Numbered from the stretch's first letter, positions 1 to 8,066 are shown. The stretch is DNA of 56,990 nucleotides from Hyphococcus sp. (GCA_021776375.1 JAJFGA010000056.1:1-56990); one strand, 5' to 3'. Notes: generated by a model not told the origin, from the letters alone. Numbers and translations are program-made.

Positions 1-150
1 CTCAAAATCGCCACCGGCAAAAAACTAAGAAGCGCCGAGCTTGACCGGTTCAAAATCCGCCGCGACGAGATTGACGCCATGCGCCTGCCGCAAGAAGATC
101 CAGCCTCGCAAATCGCTGGCGAAGGCGGCGCAAGAAGCAAAGCGCCGTAG
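1..150 (+). CDS. C-terminal fragment of an unidentified protein (5' end outside window)
   Basis: Frame 1 is open from the first base to a TAG at 148-150 and gives 49 residues. They are rich in Lys, Arg, Asp and Glu (start LKIATGKKLRSAELD, end GGARSKAP). Third positions favour G or C as in neighbouring genes, so this looks like the true tail of a gene that begins to the left. I do not recognise the family. The region is too short to exclude chance, and overlapping open frames exist on both strands. It points the same way as no adjacent gene; clpB and its small downstream partner run towards it on the minus strand, so it would be convergent with them. Confidence 0.4.
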   Translation, partial: LKIATGKKLRSAELDRFKIRRDEIDAMRLPQEDPASQIAGEGGARSKAP

Positions 151-370
151 GCCGGCGAAGCGCAAAAGCGATTTGATAGCCCTGATCCATACTGTCTCGT
201 TGATCCTTTCTGTCATCAGTTTCATCACAAAAAGCATCATAAGGCCGCTGGAATCGGTGAGGATAACTTTTCACCAAATATAGGTTTTATGGCCAACCGC
301 CCTCTCAGGGTTGTAAAATCAGAGATTCGATTCGTGCGGGAGTTGTGTGGATTTGCGGCCTGTCCTTCAC
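151..370. other. intergenic region, no gene seen
   Basis: No reading frame here has convincing codon use or a ribosome-binding site. The stretch becomes more AT-rich than its surroundings around 210-320. With the adjacent hairpin-rich element (371-550) it separates the partial gene at 1-150 from the small minus-strand gene at 566-772. I see no recognisable promoter or RNA gene. Confidence 0.4.
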
Positions 371-550
371 CGTCATCCCGGATGCGACGCAGCACCCGCG
401 CGCAAAGGCGCGCAATTTAAGATTTGACCGCCTTCGCGGTCGGGGTGTTGCATCGCTGGTCCGGGATCGCTCACATAGGGTTCGAATTCGCTGTTAGCGA
501 TCCCGTGTCTGCAAGGCGGCGTTTCATGCCGCATTACGCACGGGATGACG
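371..550. repeat. hairpin-rich intergenic element bounded by a 10-bp inverted repeat
   Basis: The ends are a perfect inverted repeat: CGTCATCCCG at 371-380 and CGGGATGACG at 541-550. Inside lie further perfect stems: GCGCGC-AAAG-GCGCGC (398-413), GACCGC-CTTC-GCGGTC (426-441), CGGGATCGCT/AGCGATCCCG (462-471 with 496-505) and GCGGC/GCCGC (516-520 with 528-532). Terminal GTCATCCCGG-type motifs are common in dispersed palindromic elements of alphaproteobacterial intergenic regions, so this is probably a mosaic repetitive element. It may also act as a 3' end for the flanking convergent genes. Only one copy is in the window, so repetition in the genome is inferred. Confidence 0.55.
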
Positions 551-565
551 ACACAGGAAAGCGCA

Positions 566-772
566 TCACTTCTTCGCCGTCTCCGCCAGCACTTCCTTGA
601 TGTAGGCGTCAACATCGAGGTCGCCGGTGGCGCGGCCTTTGATGCGTTCTCTTACCCGCGAAGGCAGCATCGCCGGGTCTATCGGGCCGCCGGCTTTTAT
701 GGTGGCGCGGATCAGCTCTTTTAAGGCTGTGTCGTCAAACTCCGGTTTCCAATCCGATTTTTTATCCGCCAT
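566..772 (-). CDS. small conserved hypothetical protein downstream of clpB
   Basis: A 68-residue, highly charged, soluble protein (MADKKSDWKPEFDD start, EVLAETAKK end) with no signal peptide or membrane segment. The start ATG at 772 is preceded on the minus strand by an AGAGGAACCTCCG stretch that includes a good Shine-Dalgarno-like AGGA. It lies 30 bp downstream of the clpB stop on the same strand, so the two are probably co-transcribed and would share the heat-shock promoter. The motif PAMLPSRVRERIKGR and the predicted helices suggest a small helical protein. I do not recognise a named family or function. The coding call rests on codon use, the ribosome-binding site and the operon-like spacing. 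Confidence 0.7.
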   Translation of the reverse strand: MADKKSDWKPEFDDTALKELIRATIKAGGPIDPAMLPSRVRERIKGRATGDLDVDAYIKEVLAETAKK

Positions 773-802
773 CGGAGGTTCCTCTTATTCCGTTTCGCCA
801 AC

Positions 803-3481
803 CTAGTTCAACAACACATCAGGCGGCGGCGCTGCTGGGCCTTTTCCGCCAATACTGTCACCGCTGGCGGAGTAATAATCGCGACCGCCCGCAGGCGCAC
901 CGTTGATCGTCAGTACACCGCCGTCCGCGGAAACTGTCAATATCTCGCCATCGCTGATTTTGCCGGCCAGAAGCAACTCCGCCAGCGGATCTTGCAGCTT
1001 TTTCTGGATCACCCGCCGCAAGGGTCGGGCGCCATAGACCGGATCATAGCCGTGATCGCCAAGCCAACTGCGCGCCTTGTCGTCAAGCTCCAGCGTGATC
1101 TTGCGGTCCGTCAACAGCCGCGCCAGCCGCGCAATTTGGATGTCGACGATCTTATCCATATGCGCGCGGGCGAGACGGTGGAATAAAATGATCTCATCAA
1201 GCCGGTTTAAAAATTCCGGCCGGAAGCTGGCGCGCACCGCGTCCATCACCTGCGGCCTGACCGCATCGGAATCCTCACCCTCAGGCTGCGCGGCCAGAGA
1301 TTGCGAGCCGAGATTGGAGGTCATGATGATCAGCGTGTTTTTAAAATCTACCGTGCGTCCCTGACCATCGGTGAGGCGACCATCGTCGAGCACTTGCAAC
1401 AGTACATTGAAGACATCCGGATGCGCCTTTTCGATCTCGTCGAACAGAACCACCTGATAGGGCCGTCGGCGCACGCGTTCGGTCAGCATGCCGCCCTCTT
1501 CGTAGCCGACATAGCCCGGCGGCGCGCCGATCAGCCGGGCGACGGAATGTTTTTCCATAAACTCCGACATATCAATGCGCGCAATCGCGGTCTCATCGTC
1601 AAACAGAAATTCGGCGAGCGCCTTGGTCAACTCGGTTTTACCGACGCCCGTGGGCCCGAGAAATAGGAACGAGCCGATCGGCCGATTCGGATCTTTAAGC
1701 CCGGCGCGCGCGCGGCGTACAGCCGCAGACACCGCTTCGACTGCTTCTTGTTGACCGACCACGCGGGCAGCCAACGCGGTTTCCATTTGCAGCAGCTTTT
1801 CGCGCTCGCCTTCGAGCATTTTCTCCACCGGCACGCCGGTCCAGCGCGCAACGATGCTGGCGATATTTTCCGTATCGACCACTTCCTTGACCAGCGCGTC
1901 TGCGCCGTCGGTGCGCTCTGCATGGTGTTCGGCTTCCGCCAGCTGTTTTTCAAACGCGGGGATCTCGCCATATTTCAGCTCTGAGGCGCGACCCAGATCG
2001 CCGCGGCGCTCAGCCTCCGCCAGTTGCTGGCGCGCCTGGTCGAGCTGTTCTTTTATTTTCGTCGACGAGGCCAGGCTTTCCTTTTCTGCGCGCCACATCG
2101 CCGTCAGTTCCGACGAGCGCTGCTCAAGTTCGCTGAGCTCTTTTTCAAGTTTTTCGAGCCGGTCTTTCGACGCCGCATCGTCTTCTTTCTTCAGCGCTTC
2201 GCGCTCGATTTTCATCTGGATGATGCGGCGGTCAAGCTCGTCCAGCTCTTCCGGTTTGCTATCGACTTCCATGCGCAGGCGCGAGGCCGCCTCGTCGATC
2301 AGGTCAATCGCCTTATCGGGCAAAAACCGGTCTGTAATGTAGCGGTGAGAGAGCGTCGCGGCGGAAACGATGGCGCCGTCTGAAATCCGAACGCCGTGAT
2401 GGAGCTCATACTTCTCTTTCAACCCGCGCAATATGGAGATCGTATCTTCCACCGTCGGCTCATCGACAAACACAGACTGGAACCGACGCGCCAGCGCTGC
2501 ATCCTTCTCGACATATTTGCGGTACTCATCCAGCGTCGTCGCACCTATGCAATGCAACTCACCGCGGGCAAGCGCCGGTTTTAAGAGGTTTGACGCATCC
2601 ATCGCGCCGTCAGACTTCCCGGCGCCGACCAGCGTGTGCATTTCATCGATAAAGAGAATGATCTCACCGTCTGAATCGGTCACCTCCTGCAACACTGCCT
2701 TCAGGCGTTCTTCAAACTCGCCGCGATATTTTGCGCCGGCGATCAACGCGCCCATATCGAGGGCTAAAAGGCGTTTGTCGCGCAGGCTTTCCGGCACGTC
2801 GCCATTGATGATGCGCAAGGCGAGGCCTTCGGCAATGGCGGTCTTGCCGACGCCGGGCTCGCCGATTAGCACCGGATTATTCTTTGTCCGGCGCGACAGG
2901 ACCTGCATGGTCCGGCGGATTTCTTCATCGCGGCCAATGACGGGATCCAGCTTGCCGTCGCGCGCCGCTTCGGTGAGGTCGCGGGCATAGCGCTTCAAGG
3001 CGTCATAAGCCTGTTCGGCCGATGCAGTGTCGGCGGTGCGGCCTTTTCGAATATCGTTGATCGCCTCATTAAGCTTGGCGGCGGTGACGCCCGCCTGCTT
3101 TAAAATCTCCGCCGTGCCGGCTTGCGCCTCGACCGCAAGCGCGGTGAGGAGGCGCTCGGCAGTCACGAATTTGTCGCCGGCCTTTTTGCCGATTTCCTCA
3201 GCGGCTGCGAAGACCTTCGCTGTAGGCGCGGCCATATAGATCTGGCCGCCCCCGCCTTCGACCTGGGGCAGTTTAGAGAGCGCCTCGTCGGTGAGTTGGA
3301 GCGCGACTTCCGGCTTACCGCCTGCCGCACGGATAAGGTTCGCCGCGAGACCTTCCTGGTCGTCGAGAAGCGCCTTTAGAAGATGTTCAGGGGTGAATTG
3401 CTGATGGTTTTCGCGCAGGGCGATGGTTTGCGCCGCCTGCACCAGGCCGCGGGCGCGATCGGTATAGTTCTCAAATTGCAT
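803..3481 (-). CDS. clpB: ATP-dependent disaggregase ClpB (Hsp100)
   Basis: An 892-residue cytoplasmic AAA+ chaperone that pulls polypeptides out of aggregates together with DnaK. The order of parts is typical: Clp N-domain repeats (about 1-145), first ATPase domain with Walker A GEPGVGKT at 207-214 and Walker [11 protein letters not shown], a charged coiled-coil middle domain (about 405-525), then the second ATPase domain with Walker [11 protein letters not shown] and Walker [14 protein letters not shown]. The C-terminus carries an extra Gly/Pro-rich tail of about 25 residues ending DVLLN. The length is slightly above the usual 860 or so because of this tail. The start ATG at 3481 gives the standard N-terminus [13 protein letters not shown] sigma-32-like promoter lies 67-95 bp upstream, consistent with heat induction. 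Confidence 0.98.
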   Translation of the reverse strand: MQFENYTDRARGLVQAAQTIALRENHQQFTPEHLLKALLDDQEGLAANLIRAAGGKPEVALQLTDEALSKLPQVEGGGGQIYMAAPTAKVFAAAEEIGKKAGDKFVTAERLLTALAVEAQAGTAEILKQAGVTAAKLNEAINDIRKGRTADTASAEQAYDALKRYARDLTEAARDGKLDPVIGRDEEIRRTMQVLSRRTKNNPVLIGEPGVGKTAIAEGLALRIINGDVPESLRDKRLLALDMGALIAGAKYRGEFEERLKAVLQEVTDSDGEIILFIDEMHTLVGAGKSDGAMDASNLLKPALARGELHCIGATTLDEYRKYVEKDAALARRFQSVFVDEPTVEDTISILRGLKEKYELHHGVRISDGAIVSAATLSHRYITDRFLPDKAIDLIDEAASRLRMEVDSKPEELDELDRRIIQMKIEREALKKEDDAASKDRLEKLEKELSELEQRSSELTAMWRAEKESLASSTKIKEQLDQARQQLAEAERRGDLGRASELKYGEIPAFEKQLAEAEHHAERTDGADALVKEVVDTENIASIVARWTGVPVEKMLEGEREKLLQMETALAARVVGQQEAVEAVSAAVRRARAGLKDPNRPIGSFLFLGPTGVGKTELTKALAEFLFDDETAIARIDMSEFMEKHSVARLIGAPPGYVGYEEGGMLTERVRRRPYQVVLFDEIEKAHPDVFNVLLQVLDDGRLTDGQGRTVDFKNTLIIMTSNLGSQSLAAQPEGEDSDAVRPQVMDAVRASFRPEFLNRLDEIILFHRLARAHMDKIVDIQIARLARLLTDRKITLELDDKARSWLGDHGYDPVYGARPLRRVIQKKLQDPLAELLLAGKISDGEILTVSADGGVLTINGAPAGGRDYYSASGDSIGGKGPAAPPPDVLLN

Positions 3482-3547
3482 CTCGACCTCAAATGGAGCG
3501 TCATAAAGTTAACAGCGCCCCATTTCGGCGGCGCCATGGTTTCACTG

Positions 3548-3576
3548 TAAATGGGGTCCGTGAAATGATTCTCAAG
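3548..3576 (-). promoter_or_regulatory. sigma-32 (RpoH) heat-shock promoter of clpB
   Basis: Reading the minus strand, CTTGAGA (complement of 3570-3576) is followed after 13 nt by CCCCATTTA (complement of 3548-3556). The enterobacterial RpoH consensus is CTTGAAA with 11-16 nt to CCCCATNT, so only one base of the -35 element deviates. It points at clpB, whose start codon is about 67 bp downstream. Both the position and the match are strong, but the transcription start is inferred. Confidence 0.8.
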
Positions 3577-4014
3577 ATTATCTGACCTGCCAATGGGAGT
3601 TTTTCGGGCGCAAAATTAAAAAAAATCGCGACCACGCCATACGGTCAGTTGCATGGGACGGACATTTAGGAAATTTTTGCGAACGGTTCGATGAAATAGA
3701 ATTTTCATGCGGCCGTACTGGCTGCCTGCTCCCGCCCGAATCTCTTCGCCGCGTCGCAATGCTGCAAAGCGGCATTATCAAAGCGTTGCTTACCAATCCG
3801 AAATGATCCGCCATCACACTGATTCTTCAACGGTTTTGGGCGCGCAGAAAATTGTCCGTAAAAGCCCATTTCGCCGGCTAATCTGTTAAAATGGAGATTG
3901 ATCACCCGAGGGCGCGGGGGCCGATCTCCCATTTTGTTAACAGTAGGGATCTTCCGCACGGGTTACGCCCGGATACCTATGTAGTTTCGCCGGTTCCGGT
4001 TTTTTGAAATTTTT
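3577..4014. other. intergenic region upstream of clpB and of the secreted protein gene
   Basis: About 440 bp, AT-richer than the flanking genes, between the clpB promoter and the start of the plus-strand gene at 4030. Short open frames exist (for example around 3707-3889) but they lack ribosome-binding sites and coherent codon use, so I do not call them. The only clear structure is the long imperfect inverted repeat at 3883-3943. A promoter for the downstream gene must lie here, but I cannot place it. Confidence 0.4.
3883..3943. repeat. imperfect 61-bp inverted repeat upstream of the secreted protein gene
   Basis: The left arm begins CTGTTAA (3883-3889) and continues AAAATGGAGATTGATC; the right arm reads GATCTCCCATTTT and ends TTAACAG (937-943 of that kilobase). 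The arms pair over roughly 18 positions with a small bulge and a two-base asymmetry, around a GC-rich loop. It sits 87 bp before the ATG at 4030. It could be a folded 5' leader, an operator for a dimeric protein or a decayed palindromic repeat. The sequence does not decide between these. Confidence 0.4.
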
Positions 4015-4029
4015 GCGAAGGAGACTCAA

Positions 4030-4563
4030 ATGCAAAAAATGGTTGTAGGCGCAGGCCTGACCGTCTTGTGTAGCGGCATATTCGGTTCAGCTTTGGCGGG
4101 CGAAAAAAAGGCCGCAATTGAAAGTGCGATGAGCGCCGGACCTGTTTCTGTAAGCGCCAACGCAACAATCAAAGACGGCGAAGGCAATGTTCTTCGCGAA
4201 GGCGACAATGGCTGGACCTGCTACCCGCAACAGCCGTCGATCGGTCCGATGTGCAATGATGCGCAGTGGGAAGCGATGATGGCGGCGATGATGGGCAAGC
4301 AGCCCTTCACGCCAACAGGTTTTGGCACGTCTTACATGCTCGCCGGAGAAGGTGACGCAATCGGCGTCAGCAATATTGATCCCTATGCGGCGGAACCGTC
4401 GGATGACAATGACTGGATCAAGGAAGGCCCGCATATGATGCTGATCGTTCCCGACGCGGCGACACTGGAAGGAATGTCAACCGACCCGAAAGACGCCGTT
4501 TACGTCATGTGGAAAGGCACCCCTTACGCACACATCATGGTGCGCATCGCCGAAGAGGAATAA
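4030..4563 (+). CDS. secreted protein of unknown function
   Basis: A 177-residue protein with a clear Sec signal peptide (hydrophobic core VVGAGLTVLCSGIFGSALA, likely cleavage after ALA-G near residue 23). The mature part has two cysteines about 13 residues apart (WTCYPQQP and GPMCNDAQW) that could form a disulfide, a Met-rich helix (WEAMMAAMMGK) and a C-terminal stretch with YVMWKGTPYAHIMV that looks like the conserved core. GAAGGAG lies just before the ATG at 4030 and fixes the start. It is convergent with a secreted EF-hand gene across a shared terminator. I do not recognise a named family; periplasmic location is inferred from the signal peptide. Confidence 0.8.
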   Translation: MQKMVVGAGLTVLCSGIFGSALAGEKKAAIESAMSAGPVSVSANATIKDGEGNVLREGDNGWTCYPQQPSIGPMCNDAQWEAMMAAMMGKQPFTPTGFGTSYMLAGEGDAIGVSNIDPYAAEPSDDNDWIKEGPHMMLIVPDAATLEGMSTDPKDAVYVMWKGTPYAHIMVRIAEEE

Positions 4564-4620
4564 AAAGCGCGCAGAATCTGGGGAAACGTCAAACGAATAA
4601 TCTAATTCGAAATAAAAATA

Positions 4621-4649
4621 TTCCGGCCAGCTAGATTAGCTGGCCGGAA
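4621..4649. terminator. strong hairpin terminator between convergent genes
   Basis: TTCCGGCCAGCTA (4621-4633) pairs perfectly with TAGCTGGCCGGAA (4637-4649) across a 3-nt loop. On the minus strand it is followed by TATTTTTATTTC, the U-rich tract of a Rho-independent terminator for the EF-hand gene, whose stop lies just before it. On the plus strand the following ATTTGATAG is a weaker tract, so it may also end the plus-strand transcript. Confidence 0.85.
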
Positions 4650-4670
4650 ATTTGATAGGCGCGCAAAAAA

Positions 4671-5006
4671 TTAGTCGTCCTTATTTTCCTGGCGCTTCTT
4701 CTCGTAGTGTTTCTTTTTCTTAGCCATCATCGCTTCGTGATGGGCTTTGGCTTCTTCCAGCGACAGCATGCCGTCATCGCCAAGGTCGTGTTTCGCCCAG
4801 GATTTCTCCGCTTTCGCCCGCTTATAGGCGTGATATTCTTCGCTCGAAATATTGCCGTCGCCATTGGCGTCGACTTCCGCGAAATGCGCTTCCATTTTTG
4901 CTTCCCAGTCATTGCCGCCTTTTCCGTGGCCGTGATGTTTGGCAAGTGCAGCGCCAGCGGCGAGAAGCCCGACGCCTGCGACGGCGGCAAAAATCATTTT
5001 ATTCAT
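4671..5006 (-). CDS. secreted EF-hand calcium-binding protein
   Basis: A 111-residue protein with a signal peptide (MIFAAVAGVGLLAAGAALA, cleavage before KHHGHGKGG). The mature part has two EF-hand loops: a canonical one, DANGDGNISSEE, near residues 46-57, and a second, less perfect one, DLGDDGMLSLEE, near 74-85. The tail is very Lys-rich, and the mature N-terminus has a His/Gly-rich stretch that could bind metal. It is probably a periplasmic or extracellular Ca2+-binding protein; the role is inferred from the motifs. The gene reads away from the thiG 3' fragment at 5160-5288 on the same strand, so it may originally have followed thiG directly. It ends at the strong hairpin terminator at 4621-4649. 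Confidence 0.85.
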   Translation of the reverse strand: MNKMIFAAVAGVGLLAAGAALAKHHGHGKGGNDWEAKMEAHFAEVDANGDGNISSEEYHAYKRAKAEKSWAKHDLGDDGMLSLEEAKAHHEAMMAKKKKHYEKKRQENKDD

Positions 5007-5159
5007 GAGGGTGTTCCTTCCAACGATGATGATCGCATTTATATCAGGTCGCCGCCAGAAAAGACAGCGATCGGATGATGTTACGCCATTGCCGGTTCGG
5101 CGTCGATTTTGGACGCGGTGAAGCGAAGGATATTCACGGCAGGGCGAAGGCGGGAGCGC

Positions 5160-5288
5160 CTAAATCAACCCAGCAAGCGGTGACGAAGGATCTGCATAGC
5201 GCTTCTTCGCCATACGCCCGGCGAGATAGGCTTCGCGCCCGGCGATGACGGCGTGCTTCATGGCACTCGCCATCAGGATCGGATCTTT
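5160..5288 (-). pseudogene. 3' fragment of a second thiG
   Basis: Minus-strand translation gives [20 protein letters not shown] and onwards to PSSPLAGLI then TAG: exactly the last 42 residues of the intact ThiG encoded at 5984-6754. All 42 residues are identical, yet 17 codons (20 nucleotides) differ, every change being synonymous. Homology stops abruptly at about 5288. The frame stays open for another dozen codons upstream to a GTG just after a TAA, with no ThiG similarity and no good ribosome-binding site. I therefore call it a gene remnant rather than a small gene. It lies 824 bp from the matching end of intact thiG, with the gene at 5392-5922 in between. Confidence 0.85.
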
Positions 5289-5391
5289 CATCAGCGAAAC
5301 GCCTGAACTCAGAGCAAATTTTTCCACTTATGCTCTTTGATATTCATCAATAGATGCAATAATAATTTGCTGTGTTCAAAAATAAAAATGC

Positions 5392-5922
5392 ATGTCACAT
5401 TACATAATCATCGTCATTGTAACCGTCATCGTAACTAGTGTTCTTTCGTGGTGGCTCAGGAATTCGAAACCAGCCTCCCTTTCAACCGAAGAAGGCCGAA
5501 TTAAACCAGAAAAAATAAGTGCATTTGTAACAGTCACCGGCGGCGCAGTGATGGCGTTGGGTGGCCTTGCTATGTCCATTATTAGCGCTTTGGAGGCATC
5601 ATACGTCGATGCGCTGTGGGGCGGCGCATTATTCATGATGGGCGCTAGTATCGGTGGCTTCATGGCGCCGTCGCTCTCCAACATTCATGACGTGTGGTGG
5701 GATTTGTATGGGTTAACAGGCCCCTCGAAAACCTTTGGGCCTACGCTCGGCTGCAAAAAAACCACGATCGATTGGGACGATATCGTAAAGCGTGGGGAGA
5801 CAATTACACAATATTGGTTCGTCGAAGCAAAAGACGGACGCCGAATTTATTGGAGTTACCTATACAAAGGCCATGGCGCGCTTGAAAAAGTCCTATCAGA
5901 GCGCTGCCCAAATCTCAGCTAG
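5392..5922 (+). CDS. membrane protein with PH-like C-terminal domain, probably acquired
   Basis: A 176-residue protein. It has an N-terminal hydrophobic anchor (residues 4-21), two further hydrophobic segments around 44-66 and 74-95, and a soluble C-terminal half with IDWDDIVKRGETITQYWFVE then GRRIYWSYLYKG. That second half resembles bacterial PH-like domains of small membrane proteins, and it shares the xIxWDDI signature with the protein at 9497-10003. There is no convincing Shine-Dalgarno before the ATG. Base use is clearly more AT-rich (Ile, Asn and Ser codons ending in A or T) than in neighbouring genes. The gene is on the opposite strand to thiS-thiG and lies between the two thiG 3' ends, which points to arrival by transfer. 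Function unknown. Confidence 0.7.
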   Translation: MSHYIIIVIVTVIVTSVLSWWLRNSKPASLSTEEGRIKPEKISAFVTVTGGAVMALGGLAMSIISALEASYVDALWGGALFMMGASIGGFMAPSLSNIHDVWWDLYGLTGPSKTFGPTLGCKKTTIDWDDIVKRGETITQYWFVEAKDGRRIYWSYLYKGHGALEKVLSERCPNLS

Positions 5923-5983
5923 CGCCAATTCGCAAAACCAATTTCATCTGACTAAGAAGACCGCTGGTCAAAAGATAGTAGCC

Positions 5984-6754
5984 CTAGATCAACCCCGCCA
6001 AGGGCGATGACGGGTCGGCATAGCGTTTCTTCGCCATGCGCCCGGCGAGATAGGCCTCGCGCCCGGCGATGACGGCGTGTTTCATGGCTGACGCCATCAG
6101 AATTGGGTCTTTGGCTTCGGCGATCGCGGTGTTCATCAACACGCCGTCGCAACCCAGCTCCATCGCCACGGCGGCGTCTGACGCCGTGCCAACGCCCGCA
6201 TCGACAATGACGGGTACGGAGGATTGCTCGACGATGAGGCGGATATTGACCGGATTAATAATCCCGAGACCGGAGCCGATCAACGAGCCGAGCGGCATGA
6301 TCGCGCAGCAGCCCGCATCTTCAAGCTTCCTTGCATAGACCGGATCGTCGGAACAATAGACCATCACCTCAAAGCCATCTTTGATCAGAAGCTTTGCCGC
6401 GCTTAACGTCTCTTCCATATCCGGATAGAGCGTTTTCTGGTCGGCCAGAACTTCGAGCTTAACGAGGTTCCAGTCGCCGGCCTCGCGCGCCAGCCGGAGT
6501 GTGCGGATCGCATCATCGGCAGTAAAGCACCCCGCCGTATTGGGCAGGTAAATATATTTCTCCGGGTCCAGATAATCGACCAGCAGCGGCTTGTCCTTGT
6601 CGGTGAGGTTGACCCGGCGCACCGCGACCGTGACCATTTCCGCACCGGCAGCTTCAGCGGCCTCGGCGTTTTGGCTGTAGGTCTCGTATTTCCCGGTGCC
6701 GATGATGAGGCGCGAAGATAATTTACGGCCCGCAATTTCCAACATTTCAGCCAT
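5984..6754 (-). CDS. thiG: thiazole synthase ThiG
   Basis: A 256-residue cytoplasmic TIM-barrel enzyme. It builds the thiazole phosphate of thiamine from 1-deoxy-D-xylulose 5-phosphate, dehydroglycine and sulfur carried on ThiS. The Schiff-base lysine is K99 in LVKLEVL. Other family motifs are [11 protein letters not shown] near the start, [18 protein letters not shown] and [12 protein letters not shown] (phosphate binding). The ATG at 6754 follows the thiS stop by 3 nt, so the two are translationally coupled. The source of dehydroglycine is probably the ThiO enzyme at 18395-19552. The last 42 codons are duplicated with only synonymous changes at 5160-5288. I saw no TPP riboswitch upstream of thiS. 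Confidence 0.97.
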   Translation of the reverse strand: MAEMLEIAGRKLSSRLIIGTGKYETYSQNAEAAEAAGAEMVTVAVRRVNLTDKDKPLLVDYLDPEKYIYLPNTAGCFTADDAIRTLRLAREAGDWNLVKLEVLADQKTLYPDMEETLSAAKLLIKDGFEVMVYCSDDPVYARKLEDAGCCAIMPLGSLIGSGLGIINPVNIRLIVEQSSVPVIVDAGVGTASDAAVAMELGCDGVLMNTAIAEAKDPILMASAMKHAVIAGREAYLAGRMAKKRYADPSSPLAGLI

Positions 6755-6757
6755 CCC

Positions 6758-6958
6758 TCACCCTCCGCCAACAAACTGCACAATCTCGATCCGGTCGCCA
6801 TCAGCCAGTGCGGTCTCGCCATAGCGCGATTTCGGCACGATTTCGAAATTGCGTTCGACGGCGATTTTCTTTGGCTCCAGCGCCAGCGCCGAAAGCAGTC
6901 CCGCGACGCTAACTTCGCCTTCAAATCGCTTTTCTTCACCGTTGACGGTAATATCCAT
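6758..6958 (-). CDS. thiS: sulfur carrier protein ThiS
   Basis: A 66-residue ubiquitin-like protein that ends IVQFVGGG. The terminal Gly-Gly is the site where ThiF adenylates it and sulfur is loaded as a thiocarboxylate for ThiG. The length and the MDITVNGEEKRFEG start fit the family. It is the first gene of a thiS-thiG pair on the minus strand. It starts 139 bp from the divergently transcribed aroQ, so the interval 6959-7097 holds the promoters. No THI-box consensus is visible there. No thiF or thiE is present in the window. Confidence 0.93.
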   Translation of the reverse strand: MDITVNGEEKRFEGEVSVAGLLSALALEPKKIAVERNFEIVPKSRYGETALADGDRIEIVQFVGGG

Positions 6959-7097
6959 GTGAACTCGATCTGTTCTCGTATTGCGGTGTACTAAAAACGG
7001 CGCTTATACAATGGCCTGTAAATCTTTTGCGGCCTATAGCTGGCGTGTTGTATTTAAGCGCTCTGGGCCCCGCAAGAAGGCGGCGACGTAAAATCTT

Positions 7098-7553
7098 ATG
7101 ACGGCGAAGACAGTTTTTATCCTCAACGGCCCCAATCTCAACCTGTTGGGCGCGCGCGAACCGGCGATATATGGTCGCGATACGCTCGGCGATATTGAGG
7201 CTGCCGCTACGGCGAAGGCTGGCGCGCTTGGGCTGATGGTGGCTTTCCGCCAGTCGAACAATGAGGGAACACTGATCGATTGGGTGCAGGAGGCGGACGC
7301 CAAGGCGGCCGGGCTGATTATCAATCCCGGCGGCTATACCCATACGTCAGTGGCGCTACTGGACGCCCTTGGCGCCGCGTCGATCCCCAAGATTGAGCTG
7401 CATCTGTCCAATATTCACGCCCGCGAGGCGTTCCGGCGGCACTCTATAACGGCTGCCGCCGCTGATGGCGTAATTATGGGATTTGGCGCGGCGGGCTATC
7501 CATTAGCCCTTGAAGCGCTTAAAAATTTAATTGATAACCCCGCGCTGAAATAA
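7098..7553 (+). CDS. aroQ: type II 3-dehydroquinate dehydratase
   Basis: A 151-residue enzyme of the shikimate pathway that converts 3-dehydroquinate to 3-dehydroshikimate by anti elimination. Family signatures are all present: [15 protein letters not shown] at the N-terminus, catalytic Tyr25 in AIYGRDTL with Arg20 before it, [27 protein letters not shown] with the active-site Asn, and the histidine in [11 protein letters not shown]. The length is standard for the dodecameric type II enzymes. It leads an aroQ-accB-accC operon, an order common in alphaproteobacteria, with only 42 bp to the accB ATG. Confidence 0.97.
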   Translation: MTAKTVFILNGPNLNLLGAREPAIYGRDTLGDIEAAATAKAGALGLMVAFRQSNNEGTLIDWVQEADAKAAGLIINPGGYTHTSVALLDALGAASIPKIELHLSNIHAREAFRRHSITAAAADGVIMGFGAAGYPLALEALKNLIDNPALK

Positions 7554-7595
7554 GGTCGGGTCCCGGTGGCGGGAAACAATAAGAACGGGAAACGC

Positions 7596-8066
7596 ATGGC
7601 GGGAAAAAACGGGAAAGACGGCCGCGAGCTGGAAACGGCATGGATTCGCGAGCTGGCCGGTATTTTAGAAGAAACCGGACTGACGGAAATTGAAATTGAG
7701 AAAGACGCCGTGCGGCTGCGGGTCTCGCGCCAGGGCGCGGCGACGCAATATGCCGCCGGTCCTGCGCCTGCCGCAGCGGCGCCCGCGCCGAGCGCTGCGC
7801 CCGCCGCAGCCCCGGCCACAGCAGCCAATCATGCCGGCGCGGTGAAGTCGCCAATGGTCGGCACCGCTTATCTATCGCCTTCGCCGGACGCCCCCGCCTT
7901 CATCACAGAAGGCGCGCAAGTTTCCGAAGGGCAAACGATCATGATTATCGAGGCGATGAAAACCATGAACCCGATCGCCGCACCGCGCGCCGGGAGGGTT
8001 TCAAAAATTATCGTCACCGACGCGCAACCTGTCGAGTTTGACGATCCGCTCTGCATTATCGACTAA
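7596..8066 (+). CDS. accB: biotin carboxyl carrier protein of acetyl-CoA carboxylase
   Basis: A 156-residue carrier protein for the first committed step of fatty acid synthesis. An N-terminal helical region (LAGILEETGLTEIEIEKD) is joined by an Ala/Pro-rich linker to the C-terminal biotinyl domain. The biotin-accepting lysine is K122 in the canonical EAMKTMN motif. Two in-frame starts are possible: ATG 7596 used here, and GTG 7566, which would add ten Gly/Asn/Lys-rich residues. Both are preceded by G-rich sequence, so the choice is uncertain. It is 57 bp upstream of accC, its partner in the carboxylase. Confidence 0.96.
   Translation: MAGKNGKDGRELETAWIRELAGILEETGLTEIEIEKDAVRLRVSRQGAATQYAAGPAPAAAAPAPSAAPAAAPATAANHAGAVKSPMVGTAYLSPSPDAPAFITEGAQVSEGQTIMIIEAMKTMNPIAAPRAGRVSKIIVTDAQPVEFDDPLCIID

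Noticed and set aside
371..550. Insertion sequence remnant
   Set aside because: Terminal inverted repeats are present, but no transposase fragment or target duplication is visible; a palindromic repeat element fits better.
5160..5330. Short open frame starting at a GTG near 5328 and running into the thiG fragment (55 residues)
   Set aside because: There is no ribosome-binding site, a stop lies directly before the GTG, and the first residues have no similarity to ThiG. A truncated gene remnant explains it better.
6959..7097. Possible TPP (THI-box) riboswitch before thiS
   Set aside because: The conserved CTGAGA and ACCTGA blocks are not present; only a plain divergent promoter region is seen.
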